A stretch of 64,000 bases of DNA from Osmia lignaria lignaria (taxonomy: Eukaryota; Arthropoda; Insecta; Hymenoptera; Megachilidae), in the NCBI RefSeq assembly GCF_051020975.1, contig NC_135038.1, positions 4,090,001 through 4,154,000 on the forward strand, read 5' to 3'. This document shows, in pieces, positions 44,629 through 58,300 of this stretch. A model generated the notes under the pieces. The model saw only the letters and a program-made list of their open reading frames with translations. It did no database searches and had not been told where the DNA came from. Position 1 is the stretch's first letter, and the number at the start of each line of letters is the position of its first letter. The translations under genes were made by a program, and so were the position numbers.

Positions 44629-47600
44629 ATCCAGCAACGGGGCCAGCAATAATGCATGCGGCGTGCATTCTACCCCTCTGTGTAGATGGGGTTCTTTGTA
44701 CTAAGGGCTGCGCCAGAGGCCAGAGGGTGGTTGGGATATACGGGGGAGAGCTAACACCATTATCTAATACTCCTGGGTGCCCATATGTGGTGCTCCAGCT
44801 ACGAGCCACTGTACCATTCTCGAAAACCTCGGCTCCACGGTCATCCTGCCGATTGCCCAATCCTACGTGACTCTCACCCTATGCTTATTTCTTTTGTTAT
44901 CCTCCACCCTACTACTTCTACCCTCCCCCTCTCGTTATTTACCCTACTCCCGCCCTAATTACGGATAACAAGCTGCAAAGCGGATTCTTTGTTACGTTAG
45001 ACCGATGCGATGGTTCGCGAGATTACGTTGTCGGAAACGGATCTTAGAAAAAATCGCTATTCGCTGACGATCGTAAAGCGTTAATTACGATACACAAAAG
45101 CCATCGTTGCCTCGATTCGTAACCTTCGAGGAATTGTCATTGATCGAAAACAATAGACTATAAAATCGCACCGCAGGTATAAAAACTCGGGGATACCTAC
45201 CCCTTGCTGCGCACCTTTCTTTTGTCTTTGCTCGATTAATGCAATTATAAGGAAAGGTAAATATTTGGACATTTTCGACCGTGCTTCGTTAACCCTTTCG
45301 CCGCTAACACCGACAGTAGTCCGTCGCATAGAAATCGCTTGTATCTATATATCCTAAAGTAATACACGCGTCGTTGCCGCTCGTACTATGAACCGATCCG
45401 AATTACAGGATTACCGTGGCGCGCAATTCGATCAATGGGATTCTCGCGTTAATTTCATTTTTCGCACGACTAATAAAACAATCGCGCGAGCAGCTAGGGC
45501 GTGGCACCGGTGGATGCAAGATGCAATTTTCTTTTTTCGATCCTCGATTTATCGTCGAGCGTCGCGGCGAGTCGCTCGGGGATTGCAGAAGCTCTGGTAT
45601 TTTGCAGTAAAAAATTTGTAATTAAAAAAGAAACGAAACGAATTCTATTCACCCTCCTACATACTTCGACCTGTCTACATCTTGCGAAAGCAGATCTCTT
45701 TTTCCAAAAAAAGAAAAAAAGTTTGTTATCTGGTATTATCTCGTTCCATCAAGCGTAGGAAAAAGATTTGTGAGCACAGGATGCTTTCCTCGTTTTCAAA
45801 ACTTTCCGAATTCGTCCGGTTTCCGGACCGTTGAGGAACAAATATGGGCAAGCGGGGGTGTGGTGTGCGACAGGGGCCAACCTGCGCTTCGTATCGATTC
45901 AAGATCGTTCGTCACGCCTTGGCAGTCGTATCGGTTAAACGATGCCCTCGAAACTTTGTGCACCGTGCGAAATCGCAACGTTTGCCCACGCGTGTCTAAT
46001 TTCCTAGGTTGCACGCCGGCCAAAATTCCGCTCCGAAATACCTGAACCATAGACAGGCACGTTCCCTGCGCACGAAGAAGACGTCCAGGGAATCGGATTA
46101 AGGGATTTCCGGTTTCCAAATATCGCGATCTGTGTCAGATTTTTCACGGTAATCTGAAGCTCGTAAAAATCCTCAATGTAGTGGATCTTGAATTTTTAAG
46201 CTGTTTGTGAGAGTGGAAAAAGCATGAAAATCCCGACTTCACAGGTCGAAGGTCGCGAGGGGAAAGTTTTCGCGTAGCAGTCGCACGCCCTTCATCATTT
46301 TCGCCATCCTTAACTGCATCCTCCGTGTAAATTATCCATCTCGTTTGGTCGGTACTGGGTGAGCCTCGGTGTGGCCGGTGGTGGTCGAAGCAGCAGGCCA
46401 CGCGCCATATAATTTCCAAGCAGCCGAATAAAGAGGTGCGCTCGCGCCGTAAAACTTTACAGGAGCTTTCTAACGCGGCTCATCCAAAGGGCCGGGCGTA
46501 CGACTCGTCATAAATTTGCCGCCAGTCACCGTACTGTCCTAAACCATCCTCCCCGTTCGTCCAACAAAGACAGCATCGAAATTTTGCGCGCGTACAACAG
46601 AGAGACGAGGAATCGTAAAGTTTTCCCGAAAATTTTCACAAAGTACACACTGAGGCCACTCGACTCGTTGCCCTCTGTTTTCACCTTTACGATCTTACGG
46701 CAGAGAAAACTCTCTCTCTATCCCCTCTGCGAACAGTGAGCAGGTTTATAATACGACAGCCTCTTTCTATTTTTCATTTTCACTCTTCCAACACGTGCTT
46801 CCGCGTTCGTTTTCCTTGTCTCGTGCGAGCTGGTCGAGTTGAGCGCACGAAAATCTCAGTCAGGCATAAATATTCGCGTGAAAGGCAGACCCACTGACCT
46901 AAAATCTACGACTTTCCAAGCGTGGACCTTCTTCCTGTGTCACTGTTTCCGGTTTTTCTATCCGGAAGGATCGTAAAGGCGTACGAACGGCGACGAGTCG
47001 ATTGCGTCGTGCTTCCAACTTTCGACGAGAAAGCATCCCCGTTTTTCCTTTAAGGGATGTTTACGAGGGTTCAAGGTGGGATGAAAATCTGATTCCGACG
47101 ACCGGATTATCGAGACTCGTAAGAAGCAGACGTCTGTGGGGGATCGTTAAGCGTACGAGACTTATTTTCTGTGGTTTTATTTGCTCGAAGGGTGTGCTGC
47201 GCGGAGAAACGAGGGATGTTCATGATCGTTTTTATTTCCAAGCCTATGTTCTATAAGACTATTATACTTTTCTTCGCGACAGACAGAAGGAGAGGCTAGG
47301 AAAGTTCGAACTGGGGGGATCCACGCGACCCGTGGGATTCCGCACTTGGCGTGTCAGTGTTCCCTGAATGTCCCGGAAGAGACGTTCTCCCGTTCACTAT
47401 CGGTCGCACCAGGACGCTACCATTATACGCATCCATGCTTTTGTCCTCGGAGACATCGTCTAACGTTACGAACGATTGTCGCTCGGATTCCCGGCGTCGC
47501 GTCTTCTATGAGGATCGAAGACGTCTCAATTACCTGATCCTACCTGCTTTTACCTGTCGATCCACCCACAACGATACGTGGGAGAATCCTCCGACGAACA

Positions 47601-47770
47601 TTGTGTCGCCAGTCTACCGTGACCCTGTTCGAAAATTAGCACTTGCTGGTTCTACTTTTCAAAAACTACCTTTTTCTTCTAGCGAATCGAAAGATGAGTG
47701 TACGAAATCATTCTCCGCTGTTTGGTTAACTTTCTATGTTTATTGCTGTTTGTAGAAACGAATTGGAAAA

Positions 47771-47786
47771 GGTTGACGCGTCAACC
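47771..47786. repeat. Perfect 16-bp palindrome
   Basis: GGTTGACGCGTCAACC equals its own reverse complement. Confidence 0.85.
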
Positions 47787-50700
47787 GAGTCGAGGACGCT
47801 GTTAACTTGGGTCCAACTAACGGTCCGTCAATTGTCACTGGCATAATTGAGTTTGAAGAGTAATAAATAGAGGCATAAGCAGCGTCGCGTCATGGTCAAG
47901 GACGAGCACACCCTTCGTCCTGTGGGTCGCGTGGAAAGGTAACGACTTTCACGAGAAGATCATCGGACCCGCTCTCGTGCGCCTATCCCTTCCAACTTTC
48001 CACGGACACCGCTAAAGTTACATTGAAATTTTTTTCCTTGGGCTTTGCGATAAATTATCGCTAATTTCGAAATTGAACGAACCGTTCGATGGACCGAAAC
48101 AAAAAACCACGAGCAATCTAAATCCAGGCAACGGCACGATACGAAGCAAACACGAAACGCTAGCGGGTTGAATCGACAGGTCCGCGAGTAAACGTGCTAT
48201 CAAAATAAAAATCAGTACCGAGGTGCGCCGTACAAACAATCGTGTTTCACGCACACGTATAAAACGTGGACGCGATTTTTTTCCCACACCTGTAGGCTCA
48301 TGAATGAGTTCGAGGCAGGCGAGTGGAAAAGCACGCGAATGAATGGAGAATGCGAAGCGTAGTCGAAGGCGTTTTCACGAGGATCCATCCACGCGGCTCC
48401 TGACTATTTGGTGACTCGACATAAATCACTGGGAAAATCTGCTTTATGCTCGCGAGCAGAGGGTAAACAGCAACTCGAACCCGCCTCTCCGCATTCGACT
48501 GGCCGACAATACGGCCGTGGACGCGCGTAACTGTTGGCCAGATCGCATAATAAACACGTTTTCGAACGAGAACTCAACGTCCTGGAAAAACGCAAAACTC
48601 TCGCCAAATAAAGCCGTATTCTACTGGGCTAGCTTTTGCTCGACAAAACGCGAGATAAATGAACGGGGGCCTGGCTTAGCCTGGCTTCACGCACCCTCGA
48701 CCACCCTCTTGTTTCGCTTACTCGCGGTGCTGGACGCCACTCTTGGTTGAAAAAAAAACAAAAAAAAAAAAAAGAAAGAAAGAAAAACGAGGAAAAAGAG
48801 CAACGCGAAATCACCGTGTTCTACCTACTGTCTCTTCTGGGAAAACGAATATTCTTTCTCTGTTCGCGTGAGCTTTTCCTCTTCTCGTTTTCCAGCCAGA
48901 GCTACCGGCGAGGCGCGGCGCGTGCAGCGAGGAATTTTATTCGGTACGCGAGATGATACGAGGATGTAATGGGAAACGGAGACGCGAACTGCCCGCGGGA
49001 AAAATATCGTTGTTAAAGGGTTTGGTTTTGATAACGAACGCGAGCTCGAATTATTATTTGCCCCGATGGAAAGGTTTCCAGCTTCCTTTCTATTTTATCG
49101 TAAGTCTAACTCGGACCTGCCGTCTGATTTATCTAGAAAATTATGTCATCGATCACGTCGATCCATTCGTCTATTTTTCTCCGTATTTATCCTTCATGGA
49201 AAAGCTGTGACTGTGCCAGTTTCTGAAATCGCAATGCGTATCTACAAACACCCCCGTCTAACTAACGCGTTTCAAATGCTTGCATTTGCACGTGCATCGA
49301 CTAGCGCGTTAATCTTTTCCCCCGTGGATCGGTGAAGAGAAGGTTGAAGGGGCGTGTCGCGTTTGATTACACAGAAGTCGACAGCTTTCATGGGAAAGGA
49401 AGCGGAACCGAGATCTCGTGCGAGAGAGTTCGAAACTTTGTTCGGCGTGGAAAGCGTGTTCTTCGAGCGGCAAGAAGAGGAACCCGCTTGAACGCGAGGA
49501 AAAATGAGGCCGACCGAGCCTAAAAACCCGAACAAATTGCTGAAAGATTCGGCTGAATGTGACCGAACCATCGGGGGCTGACCTGCTGACCATTGTTGGC
49601 TAAATTGTTGCGTAAGAGAAGCCCGTTCTGGGCGGAATATTGAAACGTTCAAGAAGCAAAGATTTCCCTTGAAATTTCTTCAAATAAATGATGTTATAAA
49701 AGTTTTGTTTGATTACAAACTCTAAATGTTGATCGTTTCCCGTTGTTTAAATAATTTACAATAGCTCGGAGCGATAAAATAATGAAAACAAAAGGAATTC
49801 GAAGGTGTCGTAAAACGTTGCTTCGGTCGGAAGGTATTGGTTTGCTAGCGTCAGTTTCGTTGTTCCAAAGTAAACAGGGATTTCGTTTGTTGAAAAAGTA
49901 ACACTTCTTCGCAACAAGTTATTTTCGTGTTAAACTTCATCCACCAGCGGAATACCGCACTGGTGCCGCAGCCTGGGCTATTCTGGTTTCCATATTTTTA
50001 GACGAACACACCAGCACACGCTTGTGTCATCGCTGGTTAACTCGAGGTAAGCGTAAATTTCCAACGCTTCCTACATCTAATGTCTGAATACTTGGTTGCT
50101 TCGCGACACGAAAAAAGAAAAAAGAATGTAATTTTTTGGTTGAAATTTAATTAAACCGCAAACAACACGCGCTGTACGCTTCGAAATCCTCTGAGAAGCA
50201 ACTATTTTAGGTCCTATTTCGAAAGAACCTAAAACCTCAGCGTGGTTTTCGAAACCGAGAGAGAAGGAAGAACACGAAAGCCGGAAGAAAGAGTCTGTGT
50301 CGGAAGCTGAGCCGAGACGAAACCTCAGAGTCTGCGCGAGTAAACCTCGTGCTTGCCAAACGGTGGGTCGACACTTAAAAATACAAATTCGACGAACAAA
50401 GGGAGAAGCGTTATCGGCACTGTGGGATATCGGTTCCTGCCAGTCGGCATCCCTAAAGCGGGAGAGGAAAAAAAAAAAGGGGACGAGTCGTTGCAGAAGG
50501 AGACACTTTCGAGAAGCGTCGGCTCATTATAGCTGCCAACCCCCTGCAGCTCGACCTCGACACTCGCAGGGGGTCGTTCTGGAATTTGTCTCCTCGGATA
50601 TTTCTCCGATTCAACTTCTTTCGACCAAAAATTACGGTCTCCCCCTCGAGGACGACGATTTTAAATGATCCTCAACGATGTCACGGAGATTCGTCACGTT

Positions 50701-53700
50701 ATTGAACGATTATTTCATTGGTTCGTTGAAATGTATTTCAGAGAAACTCGTGAAATAATAACTAATAAATTACGTGGCAAGAAAATGAATGCTATTTTCT
50801 CTGTTTGCAATGTTAGAGTTGAAAATCAATGGTTTTGACAAGAAAATTTCCATAAAATACCAGTGAAAAGGGCAGGTTGGATAGAAAATTTGGCTAATAC
50901 CGAGTGAAAAGGCCTGATCGTTACCAAATTCTGGACCATCAGTCATCCGCAACAGAGACATTTCTCGAGGCGACCGGGAGGTTGGCTTTTGCGGGTGTTT
51001 ATGGAGCCAACAGTACGCCCCTACAGTTCCCTCTCTTCACCCATCCTCCGAAACCTCAATTGTATTCTCTTAGGATTTTCGTCCTTACTGACCGTGTGCC
51101 TTTGACAGGACCGCGGCAGCTGTTACCACTTTCCAAAAAGATTTTCAATCTTACGAGGCAGTCGAACGTAAAATCAAAGTAAAAATCTCAACACCTAAAT
51201 GTTCACCATCATTCCCCATAGAAGAGAAAATGTGTAAATTCTCTAACATCTGAAGAAGATCGTCCGAAGAAACGATCAGAATAAAGTGAAAAAGGGAGAT
51301 AGGAATAAAAAATGAATCGTCTACGAGCAAAAGACCCGAAACATCGTTCCATCCATATATTTACTCGTTTATACCACGCTTCCTTTATCTCGTTCGGTGC
51401 TTGCACGGTCATCGTCGCAAATTTCGCCCATTTATCCGTCCCGTTCCATGACAATAAGAGGAAGCGACGAAGTGGAGGCAGGAGTCGCGCGACCGTGCAC
51501 AAGAGAGAGTTTCCCCAATTTCGAGGCTAACAGAGCGGATTCGTTCCGGCTGTAATGCGTTTATGGCAGCGTGTCCGGCAGTCCCGCGCCCGTCACGCTT
51601 CCTTCCCAACTTATAGACCCGCTGGACGTGCTAAGGAGACCTAAAGACTCTGTTTTGTGCGACAGCAACCCCCCACGGAAGGGACAGACTCCGCTTCGAC
51701 CTAGCCATCCTCCACGTTCCCTCGATCATCGTCATTCGCTTTCTCGCAACATTTACGATTAGTTAGACTCCAGTTTTCTCTTTTTTTCTTTCATTTCGTC
51801 GCGAATCAAATGATCGAACGAAATCGTAAAATGAGGATCGTTAACGCGACGAGAGAACGATACGATTGAATAGTTAGGGGTTAAAAAGCGAATCGACTTT
51901 CGAAATCGTCATCGAGGAGAAGCGATAGAATAGAGAATAGGCGGATACGCGAGCAAAGTAAGTTTGCCGGGTCGAAGGATCGAAAAGGAGGATAAAGCGG
52001 AGTCGACGGTGGCCCGGCCGCGTATAACCACGGATTGCCGGGGGTTCTTTATGGGCAATCTATGGTGATGGAGATGATAGGCAAGCAGATATACGTAAAC
52101 CTGATTCTGGAGGATCTTCCGCGACCCTATACTCGCTTCGAGTACGCGGCTGGAAGCGTCGGGAGAACCGCCTCGATTCCCCAATAGTTTAACTTACGGC
52201 CGGATTTACTGGCGGAGATAGGAGTACCCTCGCGTATTGGCTGATAGACCCGCGACACCTACCCTCTCACGATTTCTCAGCGATCCTCAAACTTGCCAAA
52301 GAATTTTTCCTTCGTCCCTTCTGACAACAGCGATTTTCAATCTTTCTAATCAGAGCGAAAATTACTCTCAATCTAACGTCTTGAAATTTCACCAACGAAA
52401 CGTCCGAGCACTTTCCGAGCACACGCGAAAGCCTTGAAATCCTGCGACTGGACCATCCAGCAGCAATTAAATTACAGAGCATTGTATGGAATGGAAATGG
52501 ATCGGTGGCTTACAGCGTGGAAAGAGAGCGAGAGTGGAAAACGGTATGCCGAGCGTGTCCAGGATAACCGTCGTATGCAACGAACAGGAAGCACTTGGAT
52601 GGTGCAGGAAGCACCCCTGCTTCAGCGACACCGTCGAAAGAGAATAGAAGAGGGAGCGGATAGAAGAGAGTAAAGCGTGGGTAGCGTGTAAAAAAAAAAA
52701 GAAAAAAAGAAAAAAAGAAAGGAAGAAAGAGAGAGGAGGAAAGGAAGCAAGCATCTCGTTCGGTCGGGGAGGAAAGAGAGACAGGGAAAGAGCAAAGAGA
52801 ACGAAGGGATGGAGAGTTTGGTCTCATCTTGCCTCCACAAAGCGGCGCCGCATCAGATAGCATTTGTTTTAAATATATGGATCGAAGGGTGTGGGCGGTC
52901 GCACGCGGCTGCTAGGGATACCACGAGGAAAAAGAGAAAGGGCGAACAAACGGTCCGGGATACAATACAGCCCTCTACCCCCTTCTTGTGTATCCTACGC
53001 GAAAATCGGCCCACACTTTTATCGTGAAAGGGAGATGGAGATAGAAAGAGAAAAGAAACGAGCCCGTTATACGACACAACTCGTTTCCTCGGTATTCCCT
53101 AGTTTCAGGAGCCAATACTCCTCCAACTCCCCTCTGGATACGTCGAACCACTCTCTGCTCTCCCGGTATCCCAATCCTCTTCCTCCTCTAACCTCCTGCG
53201 GCCAGATATCGGCTTCCCAATAAGCTAACCGACTGCTCCACGCCGGTTACCAGCGGTATCCGTGTCCTGGTTTCCTTCCAGAATCGCTTCGAAACCTTTT
53301 CGCCATCCTTCCTCATCCCGACAGATCAGCTTTTTTTCAGAGAAACGTTTCATTGATACAACATTGAATTCACGCGCGACGAGTGAAGGAGAACGCATCG
53401 GTGTCAGAAATTAAACGGCAACACCCTCTGCGAGGGTAAACGCGACGATTTGTAGCCCATTTTTCTTCTCCCTTCAACCCCGAAACCAAGATGAATTTCG
53501 TAAGTTTCCTCGGAAGCTGTAAAAGTCCAAGGGACTCGCAACTACTTATGGCTCACAATGGGTCCAACAATGGACCCTGTTTCACACCGAGATCCGGCCA
53601 CCTCCCGCGTCTGTCCAGGGGTCTTCCGGCGTCCCCCGTAAACGCATCACGGATGTCGCGAGAATATTACCAGAATACTCTATCGATATAGAATCGTTCC

Positions 53701-54428
53701 GATGAAATCTCTGATAACCTTCGTTCTGTTAAAATTCTTTTTATCAGAAAAAAAATTACATTTCGTTAAAAGCAGCGCCTCGAGATTCCCAATTAATTTT
53801 CCGTCGAACGCGACTTAGCCAGAAGAATCACGTTGCGAGTAGAACATCGCGTTCCGATATATTCCACCCCCTCTCGATTCCGATATTCCCAGCCGCGACT
53901 TTCCGGATCCCGACTGCACAAATCCATCCCCCTATACCCGATCTATCATCAGCAAGAAGTTCGTTTCAGCGAAAAAGTTCCAGCTTAATTTGCCGGCTGT
54001 GAAAAAATTCCCCGGCACAGATTTCGCGCGAGAGAGCATTCCTTCGTCGCCGATCGGTGTCCAGCTGACAAAGAACGAGCCGCGATCATCGTACGGGAGC
54101 GTATGAAAGAAAGAGACGGAAATAGGAGGGAGGAAAAACGAGATAAAGAGAGATAGAGGGAGGAGGAGCGAGTAAAACGAGAAAGAAGAGGCACTTGTAG
54201 GGGGTCAGAGGTCGCTCGAATTTCACACGTGGATTAACTCTCCGTCGAGTGGAGTGTACTCCACCTCCTCGTTCAACTTCCTCTCTCGTTCCTTGCTCGT
54301 GTACGCTCGTTGCTACACGAATTCCGAGATCCACCCTGTGCAGCCGCTAATGAACGTCCGCGCGGCCTGCGACATAACCCTCCGACCATCCCTTCCGCCA
54401 GGCACCCGAACCCCTCTCGATATATACG

Positions 54429-54453
54429 ATATATATATATATATATATATATA
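54429..54453. repeat. AT microsatellite
   Basis: A 25-base uninterrupted AT run, preceded by CGATATATACG. Confidence 0.95.
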
Positions 54454-55361
54454 CCTAGACCGGAGTGCATGACAACGACCACCTGAACGATCAAGTCCAG
54501 GATGCCCGTAGGAGAGAGAGGTGGTGAACGGAGCCGATATACTCGCGCTGCTGATCGTATTAAATCTCCTTCGACCTGAGCTTTTCGTTCCTCGTACAAC
54601 CCCCTCCCTTCCTATCCATCGATCTCGTAATTCAAGCTGACTTCAAATAAAACCGTCAGTCAAGTATTACCACCATCGTCAACCCCCTTTTTGTAGCGAG
54701 CGTCGAAGAAGATCGACGGGGACACAGGGTGGTCCTAGCAAGCTGGAAAACACCTGTGCTATCGCTCGATATTTCTATCCCGTTCGTACACAATTTTTCG
54801 AATTGCCAGAATTTTTCAACATTTTTCGGCTGTAATAATTTTCACTCAAAATTTACACAAGGTACCGGTATCGTTTCATCGAATATCTCGCGAATAAAAG
54901 CTACCATCTTGCTGAACGCGTGTTTCAAATAAAATCGAACCGAATCGTAAAACTCGTTCTACCAAACAGTTAAACGATGTAAATCAACGGGGAAACAATG
55001 GCTGTTAAAGTTTCCACGAAGCCTGACGTATATCCTAGTCGGACCATGGATGCCACAACTTTTATGGTATTACGACATTGTATCGAGGGGGCAATCGTGT
55101 CGTTGTAACGTCACAACGGAGACATTATCGGTCGAACGAAATGCAAATAGAATGGCGAATTGCTCGTTTACAGTTTAAGAGAGGATGGGTTAGAGTAGCG
55201 CTTAAAGAAGAAGCGTTCCCGATTCTGGGAAGGGTTTCTATTCAAGGCTCGTTGTTACCTTTAACAGCAATCCAACGAGGGAACACCGCACGGTAGTCTA
55301 CTTTCTGACCAGTTAGAGCTGCGAATATCGGTCGCATCGTAAAATCGAAATCTCCCAAGAA

Positions 55362-55369
55362 TATAAAAG
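55362..55369 (+). promoter_or_regulatory. TATA-like box
   Basis: TATAAAAG is followed by GCAGTG about 25 bases on, loosely like an insect initiator. No transcript or gene is recognised downstream. Confidence 0.15.
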
Positions 55370-58300
55370 CTCGCTCGAGACTATTGCAGTGCGAAAGCGA
55401 AAAATTCGTTTAGAGATAAAATTCGTATAAATTGCTAGTAGAAAAATGAAAAATTTCGCTAAGAATTTTGCTATGAATCGATATTTGAAAGGGAAGGGTG
55501 TACGGTTGCATTTTTATTGCATCGAGTTTTGAAAGGAACGAGTCGGAAAGGGCGTTAGAAAGTAAAGTACAGTATTGAGGGATGAAAATCGGAAGAATGG
55601 TGCGAGGAAATCGTGAAGGCGTGCGAGTCAGGGCTAATAATAGACCAATAAAGAGTTATTTCGTTAATTGAAGGGAGCTGACCCCGAGACAACCCTTGCC
55701 TACTCTACCCCGAAAACGGTATTCAACCCCAAGAAAAGCATTGGTCCCTGTAAATTATCCAGTTTCGCGGCCCCGAACCAGTTAGACTCGCTCGTGGGGG
55801 TCCACTGTTAAAGGAGCACGCATAACGGGTTCGCGAAAATTTACGATTTTACTGACTGTTTGGGTTACCCATGGCGTGCAACTCGTTCAACCACTCGTCC
55901 TTCCTTTTCACCCCTTTCAACGAAAGTCCGAGTTTCTTCGACGAAATTACTACTCGAGAACCGTTCTTTGACTCGACGATTATTTTCAGACGAATTACTA
56001 TCTACCTCGAAATACAAAAGAAAAAAAAAAGAAGTTGGTGTTCTTGGGCTCGCTAGTAGCCAAAAATATCGACAAGATTTTTCTGCAAAAATCTCGAGCA
56101 AGATTTACAGTCTCCATCCGGAGAATGTTTTTCAATAGGCGAAAAAAACAACGGTTTTTCTACGTGACCGTTCGAAGAGGAAATTTTTACCGTTTCTTTT
56201 GTAAAAATTTAGAGGAAAAAACGGGTTGTCTACACGTTTTACGATAACGTAACGGTGCTTTATGAATTTATGCCAAGTCGAGACCCGGACTAACCCCTTA
56301 CCATCCGCGTTTTTGACTTTCAAGGGTTGTAAGACTGTTGCGGGCTTGTCGCGTATTTTTTTTTCCTTTTTTACAACCACCTTCGACAGGGATTTTGCCA
56401 TTCTCTCTTCGCCTAGGGTTAAATTAACTTTATTACGGACCGAAAGGCTTAGCGGTGGAAAAGTCAACTGGATGGAACTTCTAACCCGTCACTCTTTTTC
56501 GCCTTTAGATGTTTTATGATTTTTCGGGAAAGGGTCGAGGTACCGTTTTTTCTCCTCTTTTTCGCTGCGCTGCATGTGGGTCACTATGCACGGCCCGTTA
56601 CACCAACTTCTACATTTTTACCGTTTTTTTCCTCCCCGTTCACCCTTCATTCCGGACATCCAGGTACATCGGCTATTTTACCCTATCGTTTTAGGGTTAT
56701 GGACGATCGATCTACCCCTTGCAAATCATTCGACACCGAGGGACACTCTTTTTACTCGCATATTTTTACCAGCGTTTTGTTGTGTCGCTTAAACCAATTT
56801 ATATCTTTATGGTTTAACGCTTCTTAACGCGATAACATAATATTCTAAGAGATTATCTAGCATATTCAATTAAAACGCTAAGTAAATTATAATACAAAAT
56901 TAAAAACTCACCCTTCGCTGAGATACTCGTAGCCCATTGTCTCGAGTAGTCCTAATCGTCCAGTTAATTACAGACCAGGGAACCACAAAACACAATGCAC
57001 TATTAGTCTTTAAATTGCACTATCCGATACACAATGAGTCTCTAAATGAAGTTAGTGAACGATTGTCAATCAAACGCAAGCACAATCGCGTCTTATAGGA
57101 ATCGCGTTAACGACCGGTTGTAAATCAAGCGACGGTTCGCGATAGACTGAATAGCGAGCTTCATGCGTCCTTTGTACATTCCAAACTTCAAAATCTAAAC
57201 AGATCAAAGCAGTTGACTATGTTGATATTTCTTCTTACGCCTTTAGCAATCTGGAACAAAATTATTTCATATCCTACTAATTTATTGATATTCATGGTAC
57301 TATAAAAATTACGTTTTATGCCAATATACTATTTTGTTCAGGTTTCTACAGATTTTATAACAGTACTAAAATTACATTCTCTAAAGCATTATATGTTAAT
57401 AACCCATAAATCAATGAATTCGAAGGAAATAGAAGGAAAACGTTCACAACGAACGATTTGAAAAGTGAAATCGTAGGCAATCGACGAGAATAATGAACGA
57501 AACGAGCAAAGAAGGCAAAACGCCTCGAAACAGTTAACGGGAAACTTCTCTTTACGTTCAGGTACGAAAAAAAAAGGTCAGCAAAGTTTTGTCGAGGCAA
57601 AACGATGACCCAGTTTCGGTTAACAGTGTCGACCATTATGGCCGATTTTTATGCTTTTACAAGGACACCGATGAATGGACAGACCCAAAAAGTGGGATCC
57701 CGTTTCGTGTATTTCTGGATCAAGGGCCACCTAACGGTGGTTTTGTTTTTAATAACGGTGTCGTATATTTTGCCAGGAGTCTTCCTTTTTTTTTTTTTCC
57801 ATTTATTTTCAGTCCCAAAACGGCTACGTACGAGACGGTTTTACGCGTTTATGTTCACCCTGGGACCATAAGTCCTACCACCCGGACTAATTTCTAACCA
57901 AAACAGGGCAGTTTTTTGGCCTCGACCCTCATAGAATCTGGAACATTTTTTTTTTTCTTGTCCAGAGCAGCCGTAAAGAAATAAACTCGAAGTGTTCCTT
58001 TTTTTTGATTTACAATTTTCATTCTTCCGGTGGTGAATGTTGCTCGAAACAGGACACTGCACCGCGTTTGGTCGAAGGATATTTATCGTTCTACGACGAT
58101 GATGCTCGTTCAACGGACTCCTCTTTCGAAATGTATTGCTTTTATCTATGAAAATCGTCGGAATAATAGAGAAGAGAGAAGTATAGGGAAGCACGGTGTG
58201 ATGCTAATCGCGACGGTAATCTCTTCTAATACACGCTTTCGAATGCGCGACGTGATGCGATGTGCCAGCTGCTAGATCACGCTTTTTCGACATCCCTTGT

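Noticed and set aside
48747..48956. Lys-rich short ORF
   Set aside because: It is produced by an A-rich tract and has no protein-like sequence outside it.
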